A stretch of 64,000 nucleotides of DNA from QZLE01 sp033852075 (GTDB lineage: Bacteria > Pseudomonadota > Gammaproteobacteria > QZLD01). The position numbers and the translations under genes are program-made. Positions 19,599-28,321 of the stretch are shown here, piece by piece. The notes under the pieces were generated by a model. It was not told where the DNA came from and did not search any database. It saw nothing but the letters and a program-made list of their open reading frames with translations. The stretch is taken from NCBI GenBank assembly GCA_033852075.1, contig JAWSVC010000012.1:152027-216026 (forward strand), read 5' to 3'. The stretch's first letter is position 1, and each line of letters starts with the position of its first letter.

Positions 19599-21101
19599 CT
19601 ATATATTTGGCCAAAGTAATTTTTTTACGTCTTCTTTTGTTTTAATTGCAGTTGGTTTTTGGTTTTGGTTAACCCCACGTAATACTGACGACAATTTTTT
19701 TGACTCCTGCCCTTTGTCTTTCTGGGATCTGGCCCAGTCAAGAAATTGGCTTAGACTATCAACTTGGTCATCATATTTACCATGAGGAAATTCAGCTAAC
19801 TCCTTTTCGAAATCAGCACGCCATAAAGCACCTTCTGGAATTGCGACCTTACCAGCTTCAATGTCTGCTGTTCCGGGTATCATTCTTGTAACTTTGTCAT
19901 TTATTGGGACAATTGGAACAATATTGATATTAGTACAGCGTTGAAGTTCGACTATTAGAGCATTACCTATGCCTGCTGTCTCAATAAGCACCAGGTTTGC
20001 ATTTGCACTTGATGCTTGTTCATGAATTTCAAGAAAGAGTTCACGAAAGCTAAGTTTTCTCCGAATGACATCCAATAGGTAATACTGATTGTGCCTATAA
20101 AGCCATAATGTACCAACGCTATAGTCATTATTTTTACCAGTCGAATTTGCAAGATCCCAAGAATGTACGATTAAATCGCCTTTCTGAGGCAAAGGGTGGT
20201 TTGTAAATGACCTAAAAAACTCTATTGGAATTAGGTTCCCTTCTTCTGGTACCGGTGCTTGAAGGTATTGCGCACTAAAGACATAACTACCAACATTTTT
20301 CCGTTGTTCTTCCAGTGATTTTAGATCAAGCCTTGCTTCATGAAGCAACTCTCCTTTTTTGAAGTGGTAATCTTCTCTATCACTTATTGGGATCACATGG
20401 CTTTCTTGAGAGATAGCAGCCAGATTTAGATGTGTCCACCCACCTTTCTTAAGAATATGTCCAGCTAGGTCATCAGTATGAATGCGCTGCTGAACAACAA
20501 TTATGCAACCATCTGTTATACTGTTTAATCGTGATTGTAAGGTGTTGTCAAACCAAGTGTTAACTTTTTCACGCATTGTCTCAGACAGGTAGTCAGTTGC
20601 TTTATTGCAATCATCCAGGATAATAAAATCACCACCACGACCTGTCAGTGTGCCAGCAGGTGAAGTTGCGATTCTGTATCCATGCATAGTGGTATCAAAT
20701 TCACTTGAAGTATTTTTTAATGACGAAATTATGGTTTTTGGGAAAAGCTCCTTATACCATTCCTCCATCATCAATAAACGACATTGGTTTGAAAAAACCG
20801 CTGAAAGCTGCTTTGAATAACTAGCGCATAATATTTTTGTTGAAGGATCTTGCCCTAACAAAAATGCAGGAAAGCTAACTGAGGCAATATGTGTTTTTAA
20901 TGACCTAGGGGGAAGAGTAATTAATAAACGCTGTATTTCACCGCGCATGCATAGCTCAAGCTTGTGAGTTATAGCTTGTAGATGCCAGTTATCAGCTAAT
21001 ACTCCACCAGGGTGCTGGCTCAAAAACGACTTTTTCATAAATGTATGAAGATCGTTTCTAAGTACTAAATTAAAATCGTTAATGGTAAAATTATTCATCA
21101 T
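19599..21101 (-). CDS. Phage-type terminase large subunit
   Basis: The 500-residue protein has an ATPase half with LPPRSLKT (Walker A variant, Lys69), FIILDDC (Walker B) and an RIHTDDLAGHI segment. The nuclease half begins VHSWDLANSTGKNNDYSVG, a RuvC-like acidic motif, and ends near KYDDQVDSLSQFLDWA, a second acidic cluster. Such enzymes package phage DNA into proheads. AAGGAG precedes two adjacent ATGs, and the second (21098) has the better spacing. The DUF5681 gene immediately upstream and the ParB-methyltransferase are usual partners. No portal, capsid or protease gene is nearby, so the terminase cannot act on a virion encoded here. Confidence 0.9.
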   Translation of the reverse strand: MMNNFTINDFNLVLRNDLHTFMKKSFLSQHPGGVLADNWHLQAITHKLELCMRGEIQRLLITLPPRSLKTHIASVSFPAFLLGQDPSTKILCASYSKQLSAVFSNQCRLLMMEEWYKELFPKTIISSLKNTSSEFDTTMHGYRIATSPAGTLTGRGGDFIILDDCNKATDYLSETMREKVNTWFDNTLQSRLNSITDGCIIVVQQRIHTDDLAGHILKKGGWTHLNLAAISQESHVIPISDREDYHFKKGELLHEARLDLKSLEEQRKNVGSYVFSAQYLQAPVPEEGNLIPIEFFRSFTNHPLPQKGDLIVHSWDLANSTGKNNDYSVGTLWLYRHNQYYLLDVIRRKLSFRELFLEIHEQASSANANLVLIETAGIGNALIVELQRCTNINIVPIVPINDKVTRMIPGTADIEAGKVAIPEGALWRADFEKELAEFPHGKYDDQVDSLSQFLDWARSQKDKGQESKKLSSVLRGVNQNQKPTAIKTKEDVKKLLWPNI

Positions 21102-21110
21102 TTTCTCCTT

Positions 21111-21476
21111 TTACTTATTTCTTGATAGGAACTCTTTCATTAAGGCTGCATCATTTGGCGATAATGGTTTTTCAGCATTATCTACAGATTCAATAGGAGC
21201 TGTTCGCTCAATCATTCTGATGAGCGTATTCATGGCTCGAATATCTCCTTTGAGCGCTTTTGTATAAAGTGCTTTGACAAGTGCACGTTGCTTGGAAATA
21301 AGTTTTTGTTTATTCCCCTCTAAAATTGAAACTGGGCTGGATGATTCTTCATCTAAATCAGTAGCCAAATTTTTTGTTCCTTTTGGTCTACCTTTCGGAT
21401 TACCCGATTGACCGGGCTTAAATTGCCCTGATACAGGAGGTTTGCAAAAACCAACCTCATAATCTTTATTACTCAT
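21111..21476 (-). CDS. DUF5681 domain protein, terminase-associated
   Basis: The 121-residue protein contains the DUF5681 signature SGQFKPGQSGNPKGRPKGTKN near its N-terminus. The rest is helical (LVKALYTKALKGDIRAMNTLIRMIE). Members sit next to terminase large subunits and may take the small-subunit role. That is inference from context. A GAGGAG ribosome site lies 7 bases before the ATG. The start overlaps the end of the methyltransferase gene by 8 bases, indicating one operon. Confidence 0.75.
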   Translation of the reverse strand: MSNKDYEVGFCKPPVSGQFKPGQSGNPKGRPKGTKNLATDLDEESSSPVSILEGNKQKLISKQRALVKALYTKALKGDIRAMNTLIRMIERTAPIESVDNAEKPLSPNDAALMKEFLSRNK

Positions 21477-22788
21477 TGTTATTCTCCTCGTTATCAGAAG
21501 TAGTTCGCTGTCTCTTCAACTCATCAAATGACATGCCTGTTTCTAGATGAATTACAGGGGCGTCCGATATTGCTTGAAATCTCGCGATAGCTACTTCTAC
21601 ATACTTTGGTTCGATTTCTGATGCGTAACATATCCGCCCTGTTTGTTCAGCGGCGAGTAGCGCTGTTCCAGATCCTAAAAAACCATCAAATACGAGATCA
21701 CCAGTGCAAGATGCATCTAATATGATGTCAGCAATCATTTGTTTATTTTTGACTGTTGGATGAGCTGATAGCAGCTCATCTCGATTTTCACTAAAAGTGT
21801 TCATGCCTGGATAGACCCATACATTTGAACGGCTGCGCCCATATTTACCTAACTGAACATTATTTGTATGAGATGCTTTTCCATTTTTAAATACACAACA
21901 AAACTCGTGCTGTGAGCGGTATAGGCTTCCCATACCTGCATTTGTCTTTTTCCAAACACAAATATTCAGGCGTTCTTCATAGACATTAGAGCCTGCCTCT
22001 AACATTTCCTCAGTATGTTTATGATCAATAAAATGATAATGAAGTGAACCATCACAACTGCTTTGCTTAAAAACTGAAAAAACTTCAGTTAGAAATTCTG
22101 TGAACTGCAACTTCGTCATTTCTCCGCTAGCCATAGCAAACTCAGAGTGAGCTTCGGTTTTCGGTAATACATGACCATTTATCTTAACGTTGTAGGGTGG
22201 GTCGGTTATGACAAGACTTGCCTTTTGGCCAATAAATAGCTCAGTTATTGCTGTAGTATTTCTGCAGTCACTACATGTAATTCTATGATTACCTAGCTGA
22301 AAAGCATCTCCTTCCCTTACTACCGGATCCTTTGGTGGTGCAGGTATATCTTCTTTTGAATACTCTGAGTCTTCATGGTTATCAAGAATAATCATATCAA
22401 TTTCAGGGATTTCAAAACCCGTCATTAATAAATCGAAATCTAGGTCTCTTAGCTCGATTAATTCTGTTTTAAGAACCTCTAAATTCCACTCAGAACCTTC
22501 TGTTATCTTATTGTCAGCTATTCTAAAAGCTCGAATTTGTTCAGAAGAGAGGTGATCAATGGCAATAATTGGGATTTCTTCAATTCCTGACATTATTGCT
22601 GCATCCATTCGAGCATGCCCTGAAACAATTTCTTTAGTTTTGTTATCTATTAGAATTGGGACTATAAAACCATACTCATCAATTAGTTTTGATAACTTCT
22701 TGAGTTTTGCTTTTGGGTGTTTACGAAGTTCAGTTTTATATTTGGACAAACTTTCGGTGTTAACGTAGGTCACATTTATAGTGTTCAT
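21469..22788 (-). CDS. ParB-domain DNA methyltransferase fusion
   Basis: The 439-residue protein fuses an N-terminal ParB/sulfiredoxin-like domain (about 15-95, IVSGHARMDAAIMSG) to an amino-methyltransferase. The catalytic motif DPPYN is at 196-200, and the SAM-binding motif FLGSGTALLAAEQTGR is near the C-terminus, the beta-class order. It should methylate adenine N6 or cytosine N4. The ParB/MTase fusion is common beside this terminase type, and may protect or mark element DNA. An AGAGGA ribosome site precedes the ATG. It is the first gene of the minus-strand block. Confidence 0.88.
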   Translation of the reverse strand: MNTINVTYVNTESLSKYKTELRKHPKAKLKKLSKLIDEYGFIVPILIDNKTKEIVSGHARMDAAIMSGIEEIPIIAIDHLSSEQIRAFRIADNKITEGSEWNLEVLKTELIELRDLDFDLLMTGFEIPEIDMIILDNHEDSEYSKEDIPAPPKDPVVREGDAFQLGNHRITCSDCRNTTAITELFIGQKASLVITDPPYNVKINGHVLPKTEAHSEFAMASGEMTKLQFTEFLTEVFSVFKQSSCDGSLHYHFIDHKHTEEMLEAGSNVYEERLNICVWKKTNAGMGSLYRSQHEFCCVFKNGKASHTNNVQLGKYGRSRSNVWVYPGMNTFSENRDELLSAHPTVKNKQMIADIILDASCTGDLVFDGFLGSGTALLAAEQTGRICYASEIEPKYVEVAIARFQAISDAPVIHLETGMSFDELKRQRTTSDNEENNNE

Positions 22789-23316
22789 AATATATTCCTC
22801 TAAGTTATTTAATGGCAGCTAACACATAGTGATAGCTGGCTACACGGGAAAAAATTATTCTCCCTACGACGAAGAGGAACGAAGCCGTTTTAAAATTTCG
22901 CCTTTATTGTTTTTTTTTGTATAAATTCTTATATGATTTGTAAGTTGCTTTAATGCATTGGGGGGCGAAGACTAACTGTTTTTGATCAAATAGTAGGACT
23001 ACCGGTTGTACTTACTATGCTGGTAATTATATAAATATTGCCTGGTTTTTATTTGTACCAGCTAATTATCTTGTTAAACTAAATATAAATGTGAGTAGTA
23101 ATGAAAATGATAATCTAAGTGGCATAACATATCTCCATTATTAGTATCTAAGGTAAAATCAACGTAATGGTAGTTCATATAAGTGCGATCACTTCATTGT
23201 GATACAATGAATGACCTTAACATCTAGCAGCAAACATAGAGTTTACTATTCAATTGCTGGATGATTTAAAGCTATATTAAGTGCGTCATGCTTAAATATC
23301 ATGGAATGAATAATTA
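22789..23316. promoter_or_regulatory. Divergent intergenic region upstream of the type I R-M operon
   Basis: This 528-base AT-rich region separates the methyltransferase gene (minus) from hsdM (plus). I see no ORF. It contains a perfect operator-like dyad at 23193-23211 (listed separately) and must hold both promoters, but none was confidently identified. Confidence 0.4.
23193..23211. promoter_or_regulatory. Operator-like 19-bp dyad upstream of hsdM
   Basis: TTCATTGT and ACAATGAA are perfect 8-base inverted arms with a GAT spacer, about 106 bases before the first hsdM start. An overlapping shorter dyad (ATCAC...GTGAT) begins at 23188. Size and symmetry suit a dimeric HTH regulator such as a restriction controller, but none is encoded nearby. 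Confidence 0.4.
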
Positions 23317-24816
23317 ATGACACTAATCAGTTTAAAAGACCTCGAAGCACACCTATGGCATGCGGCCCACATAATCACTGGCCCCATTGATGCTTCAGAC
23401 TATAAAACCTATATCTTCCCAATACTGTTCTTTAAGCGTATTTGCGACGTCTACGATGAAGAGTTCGAAGCAGCGATGGAGCAAGTTGGTGATGCTGAGC
23501 TAGCCAAAGGCGATATGTTTCACAGAATTCAAATTCCAGAGGAATGCCATTGGAAGCACGTTTTTGAACAGAACAAAGATATTGGTCAAGCTCTTAAGGA
23601 TGCGTTTCGCGGGATCGAATTAGCAAACCCACAGTTACACGGCATATTTGGTGACGCGAGTTGGACCAACAAGGAGCGTTTGTCAGATGAATTATTAAGC
23701 ACCTTACTCAACCACTTTAACAAAGTGAATTTGGGAGTTGCATCGGTTCGTGATGACGACATGGGGCGCGCTTACGAATACCTTATTAAGCGCTTTGCAG
23801 ATAAGGCCAACAAAAAAGCCGGTGAATTCTATACACCAAGAACTATTGTCCGCTTAATGGTAAACATCCTTGACCCGCAGGCCGGGGAAAGTGTCTACGA
23901 TCCTGCTTGCGGTACAGGCGGCATGCTGCTGGAAACCATCCACCACGTAAAAGAAAACGGTGGAGATCCACGTCTATTGAAAATAAAAGGCCAAGAAAAA
24001 AATCTTACTACCGAAGCCATTGCCCGTATGAACCTATTCCTCCATGGCCAAGAGGACTTCGATATCGTGCGCGGCGATACACTTCGCGAGCCAAAATTTT
24101 TAGTCAGCGACCGCCTAGAGACTTTCGATTGCGTAATAGCCAATCCTCCATTCAGCTTAAAAGAATGGGGCTATGGTTTGTGGTCGGCGGATCCTTATGG
24201 ACGAAAGCAATACGGCTTAGCACCTAAAACCAATGGTGACTTTGCCTGGGTGCAACACATGTTTGCCTCTCTTAATGACAATGGCCGAATGGCAGTAGTT
24301 TTGCCGCATGGCGTACTCTTTAGAGGCGGAGCAGAAGGCAAGATTCGCACACAGTTACTCAAGGAAAATCGTGTAGAAGCTATTATCGGCGTCGCATCAA
24401 ATTTATTTTATGGTACAGGCATCCCCGCTTGCATTTTAGTGTTAAGAAAAAATCGACCTGATCAACACATCGATAATGTGCTGATCATCAATGCCGAAGA
24501 AATATTTACTAAGGGTCGCGCACAAAACACACTTTCTAATGAGCAAGCAGACGAGATTTATCGGATCTACCAGCAACAAGAACAACACGGCCCTAACGCA
24601 AATGAAATTGAAGGTGTCGCACGTTGGGTACCGCTTACTGAAATCGAAGAAAACGACTTCAACTTGAATATCGCGCGTTACGTGCAAAAGCCTCTCGAAG
24701 AAGAGAGCATAACGGTAGAAGAAGCGCTGAAAGATTTCCAATCCAAATTAGCCGCCCTCGAGCAAGCCGAAGAAGAACTCGAAGCCCTTTTAATCAAAGA
24801 AGGATTCGAAGTATGA
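23317..24816 (+). CDS. hsdM: Type I restriction-modification methyltransferase subunit (first copy)
   Basis: The 499-residue protein has an N-terminal helical domain, a SAM-binding motif (DPACGTGGMLLETIHH) and the catalytic motif NPPF (FDCVIANPPFSLKEWG). This makes it an N6-adenine methyltransferase of a type I system. The C-terminal tail is rich in Glu/Ala coiled coil, suited to contacting HsdS. It is followed by an overlapping gene (ATGA, 4 bases) encoding an unknown protein, and then by a second, clearly different hsdM. Base composition from here to hsdR is visibly richer in G/C than the flanking DNA, suggesting acquisition as a unit. Confidence 0.93.
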   Translation: MTLISLKDLEAHLWHAAHIITGPIDASDYKTYIFPILFFKRICDVYDEEFEAAMEQVGDAELAKGDMFHRIQIPEECHWKHVFEQNKDIGQALKDAFRGIELANPQLHGIFGDASWTNKERLSDELLSTLLNHFNKVNLGVASVRDDDMGRAYEYLIKRFADKANKKAGEFYTPRTIVRLMVNILDPQAGESVYDPACGTGGMLLETIHHVKENGGDPRLLKIKGQEKNLTTEAIARMNLFLHGQEDFDIVRGDTLREPKFLVSDRLETFDCVIANPPFSLKEWGYGLWSADPYGRKQYGLAPKTNGDFAWVQHMFASLNDNGRMAVVLPHGVLFRGGAEGKIRTQLLKENRVEAIIGVASNLFYGTGIPACILVLRKNRPDQHIDNVLIINAEEIFTKGRAQNTLSNEQADEIYRIYQQQEQHGPNANEIEGVARWVPLTEIEENDFNLNIARYVQKPLEEESITVEEALKDFQSKLAALEQAEEELEALLIKEGFEV

Positions 24817-25688
24817 AGCTCGAAAAAGCCTTAGCTGAAGAACTGGGTAAAAGCATTACCGCCCAAGAAGCTGACAAACAGTATGAAGATGGCAATATTA
24901 CCTCTAAATTCAAATTTCAGTGCCCTGATGACAACTGCAATGCGCCAGTAACCTGCGCCAATTTAGATCGTCCTAAGCACAAAAGAAAACGTGACCCTTA
25001 TTACAAAGTCGTTGGTAATCATAGCGCTGAGTGCAACATCGCAAAAGATATTGATCCCCAGAAAAAAAGCTCAAGAAATACAACCGACATCTATAGCGAC
25101 AGCGATGAATACATCGACCATGCCATTCGTTTAAATTTGCAGCCACCCAGCACAAAAAGACCCGAACCAGCAGGTACAAACGATGGCGGAGACGGTGGTG
25201 AATCCAGAGCAAAATCCGGAAATACACCAGATCCCGGAAAGCGTAAGATCCAACGTTCAAAAACGCTTTCATCGCTCATCGATGCCTTTTTGGCGACTGA
25301 GTCGTACACAGTCCAGCTTCCTGAAATTGGCGTAATCGACATTAAAGATTTGTTCATTGAAATCAATGGCCAAGACTTATCTGAGTTTGAAGACGAATTC
25401 AGAATTTATTATGGAAAGGGCTGGATTAAAAAACGAAAAGGTGGATATGGCTTTGTCTTTGCAAACAAACTCAAATATGGCGAACTAGAAAACCAACCGT
25501 CTACATATCTATCGGATAACCAAATCGAAGAAGGTAGCTTCAAGCGATTCAAACAATCGACTCTTGATAAGCTGGCCAACAATTATCCTAAGCAAATATT
25601 TTTGCTATCCGAGACCACACCTTACCCCAATGGAGACTTTATTAATATTTGGTGTGAAGGCCCTGAATATTTGGATTACCGATTATGA
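24813..25688 (+). CDS. Uncharacterised Cys/His-containing protein inside the hsd operon
   Basis: A 291-residue protein that I do not recognise. The N-terminal part has spaced Cys/His residues (FQCPDDNCNAPVTC, then a His and CNIA about 40 residues on) that could bind zinc. A Pro/Gly/Asp-rich linker (about 110-150) leads to a compact C-terminal domain (GKGWIKKRKGGYGFVFANK). It overlaps both neighbours by 4 bases (ATGA), so it is translationally coupled between two hsdM genes. This suggests a dedicated role in this R-M system, such as regulation or DNA sensing, but that is inference only. Confidence 0.7.
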   Translation: MKLEKALAEELGKSITAQEADKQYEDGNITSKFKFQCPDDNCNAPVTCANLDRPKHKRKRDPYYKVVGNHSAECNIAKDIDPQKKSSRNTTDIYSDSDEYIDHAIRLNLQPPSTKRPEPAGTNDGGDGGESRAKSGNTPDPGKRKIQRSKTLSSLIDAFLATESYTVQLPEIGVIDIKDLFIEINGQDLSEFEDEFRIYYGKGWIKKRKGGYGFVFANKLKYGELENQPSTYLSDNQIEEGSFKRFKQSTLDKLANNYPKQIFLLSETTPYPNGDFINIWCEGPEYLDYRL

Positions 25689-27175
25689 ACAAAAATGAAT
25701 TAGAAAACTTACTCTGGGGTGCCGCCGAATTTTTACGTGGCCAAATTGATGCCTCAGACTATAAGCAGTTTATATTTCCATTACTGTTCTTTAAGCGCCT
25801 GTCAGATGTCTATGAAGAAGAGTTAGCCGAAGCCTTAGAGCAAACCGGCGATATGGAAATGGCAACAGCCGAAATGTTCCACCGCTTTAATATTCCAAAC
25901 GAAGCACGCTGGCAATCAGTACGCGACACAGGCAAGAACATCGGCGAGGCCATTCAAAATGCGCTGCGTTTAATTGAAGCCAACAACCCGCGCTTACATG
26001 GGGTGTTTGGTGATGCCCAATGGACCAATAAAGAGCGCCTGCCCGATCACCTGCTATCTGACCTGATAGAGCATTTCAGTAAAATTCCACTTGGCATTAA
26101 AGCCGTTGCCCAGGACGACCTCGGTGAAGCTTACGAGTACCTAATCAAAAAGTTTGCTGATGACTCAGGGCATACCGCTGCCGAGTTTTATACCAATCGT
26201 ACGGTAGTGCATTTGATGACGCGCATCATGGGTTTAAAGCCCGGTGAAACCGCCTATGACCCAACGTGCGGCACCGGGGGCATGTTGCTTAATGCAGTGA
26301 TGGATTTGCGCGAGCGCGGTGAGGAGTGGAGATCGGTTCATTTATATGGCCAAGAAGTAAACCTGCTCACCTCGGCGATCGCCCGCATGAACATGTTCCT
26401 GCACGACATCGAAGAATTCGATGTGCTACGTGGTGATACACTCGCCGAGCCGAAGTTTATCGAAAACGATCAGCTCAAACAGTTTGATGTGATTTTTGCG
26501 AACCCGCCTTATTCGATAAAAAAGTGGAACCGCGATAAGTTTGCCGCCGATCCCTTTGGTCGCAACCTTTACGGCGTCCCACCACAAGGTTGTGCAGACT
26601 ATGCGTTTTATACGCACATCATCAAGAGTTTAAAGCCAGATACCGGTCGTGCCGCCATGTTGTGGCCACACGGCGTATTATTCCGCGATTCAGAGCAAAG
26701 TATCCGTAAGCAGGTATTAGAGTCAGACATCATCGAGGCAGTGATTGGTCTGGGACCAAACCTGTTTTACAACTCGCCTATGGAATCCTGCGTGGTAGTT
26801 CTTAATTGCAAGAAAACCGCTGAGCGCAAGAACAAGGTTTTGTTTATCAACGGTGTAGAGCACGTTACTCGAAAGCGTGCTCATAGCCGATTGTCAGATA
26901 ATGATTTAGAAGCTCTATGCGAGGCTTATTTCAACCCAGAAAGCCAAAGCAATATCACGGCACTGATTGATATCGAAACCATCAAAGAAAACCTCTTTAA
27001 CCTGTCGATACCTCTGTATGTACAAGCAAAAAACAATGGCGAAGTGCACGATATTGAACATGCCATTGAAGCTTGGAAAGTCAGCCGTGTGCAACTAAAG
27101 AAACAAACAAACAAATTATTTCAAAGCCTTGCTGAATTGGGGTATGAAACTGAAGCTAGCGAGGTGAAGCAGTAA
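25685..27175 (+). CDS. hsdM: Type I restriction-modification methyltransferase subunit (second copy)
   Basis: The 496-residue protein is homologous to the first HsdM in this operon (shared GQIDASDYKQFIFPLLFFKR, GVFGDAQWTNKERL and DPTCGTGGMLLN) but is clearly diverged. The catalytic motif is NPPY (FDVIFANPPYSIKKWN). It overlaps the upstream unknown gene by 4 bases and abuts hsdS without a gap, so it is the HsdM most likely paired with HsdS. Both copies look catalytically intact. Type I systems normally have one HsdM gene whose product is used twice per complex. Confidence 0.92.
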   Translation: MNKNELENLLWGAAEFLRGQIDASDYKQFIFPLLFFKRLSDVYEEELAEALEQTGDMEMATAEMFHRFNIPNEARWQSVRDTGKNIGEAIQNALRLIEANNPRLHGVFGDAQWTNKERLPDHLLSDLIEHFSKIPLGIKAVAQDDLGEAYEYLIKKFADDSGHTAAEFYTNRTVVHLMTRIMGLKPGETAYDPTCGTGGMLLNAVMDLRERGEEWRSVHLYGQEVNLLTSAIARMNMFLHDIEEFDVLRGDTLAEPKFIENDQLKQFDVIFANPPYSIKKWNRDKFAADPFGRNLYGVPPQGCADYAFYTHIIKSLKPDTGRAAMLWPHGVLFRDSEQSIRKQVLESDIIEAVIGLGPNLFYNSPMESCVVVLNCKKTAERKNKVLFINGVEHVTRKRAHSRLSDNDLEALCEAYFNPESQSNITALIDIETIKENLFNLSIPLYVQAKNNGEVHDIEHAIEAWKVSRVQLKKQTNKLFQSLAELGYETEASEVKQ

Positions 27176-28306
27176 ATGAGCGAACAGCAACTTCCTGAAG
27201 GATGGCAAATGGTCAAGTTTGGCGATATTGCCAGACATATTTCCAAGCGTGTTGAACCCAGTGAAACCGAACTTGATGTTTATGTAGGATTAGAGCATCT
27301 AGATCCTGACAGCTTAAAGATTAAGCGTCACGGCGTGCCCAGTGACGTAGCAGGCCAAAAGCTATTGGTAAAAAAAGGCCAGATTATTTTCGGCAAACGT
27401 CGAGCCTACCAGCGCAAAGTGGCTGTGGCTGATTGGGATTGTATTTGTTCAGCTCACGCTATGGTACTGGAAGCTGATTCTGAAAATATATTACCTGAAA
27501 TTCTTCCATTTTTTATGCAGTCTGATGCATTCATGAGCCGAGCAATAGAAATCTCAGAAGGATCCCTATCGCCTACTATTAAATGGAAAGTACTTTGCAA
27601 TCAAGAGTTTTGCGTTCCAAATAAAAACATACAAAACCAATTGCTATCAAAGCTAGAAGTAATCGAAAAACTATCAAGCTTAATTGATAGCACCTCAGAC
27701 TCACTTATCGAAGCTCGAGCGAAAATTTACTCAAAAGTATTTGGTGAAGTCGAATCAGATTTTATGAAAAAAGGCTCAGACATTTTTGATATTTTTGGAG
27801 GATACGCACCTTCAAAAATAAAGTTCAACCCTGCAGGAGAATCATCTTACTTTAAAGTAGACGATTTTAATACTAACCCAGACCATACGAATATGACTCG
27901 CTCAGCCGAGCAATTTCATTTTAGCGATCAAAATCTAAAGCTAAATATTTTAGAGCCAGGATATATTATTTTTCCTAAGCGTGGCGCTGCAATCTTTAAA
28001 AACAGAGTTGGAATACTTGGTACCCAGGGGATTGCTGACACGAACATTATGGCTCTTAGGTGTGATGGCGTCGAGCCTGTGTATATTAAAATCTTCCTCG
28101 AATGGTACGGGCTTCATAACATCTCCGACAATTCAGGAATTCCACAACTCAACAACAAACACATAAATCCTTTAGATATTCCAGTTCTTGAAGATGAGAT
28201 ACGGAAAAGTGTCATTACCTTTGAACAGGAGTTCAATACTTACAAAACCTTGCTACAAAAAAAGCGGGAATCATTGCTATCTATCAAAAAGGCACTAATC
28301 AACTAA
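27176..28306 (+). CDS. hsdS: Type I restriction-modification specificity subunit
   Basis: The 376-residue protein shows the two-target-recognition-domain layout. It starts with LPEGWQMVKFGDIARHI and has a KGQIIFGKRRAYQRKVAVA segment ending TRD1. A central helical spacer (about 155-185) follows, then TRD2 begins with KKGSDIFDIFGGYAPSKIKF, and a C-terminal helix closes the protein. It would define the bipartite target site. The start directly follows the second hsdM stop (TAA-ATG). The target sequence cannot be predicted by eye. Confidence 0.9.
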   Translation: MSEQQLPEGWQMVKFGDIARHISKRVEPSETELDVYVGLEHLDPDSLKIKRHGVPSDVAGQKLLVKKGQIIFGKRRAYQRKVAVADWDCICSAHAMVLEADSENILPEILPFFMQSDAFMSRAIEISEGSLSPTIKWKVLCNQEFCVPNKNIQNQLLSKLEVIEKLSSLIDSTSDSLIEARAKIYSKVFGEVESDFMKKGSDIFDIFGGYAPSKIKFNPAGESSYFKVDDFNTNPDHTNMTRSAEQFHFSDQNLKLNILEPGYIIFPKRGAAIFKNRVGILGTQGIADTNIMALRCDGVEPVYIKIFLEWYGLHNISDNSGIPQLNNKHINPLDIPVLEDEIRKSVITFEQEFNTYKTLLQKKRESLLSIKKALIN

Positions 28307-28321
28307 CCGGAATAATTGGAT

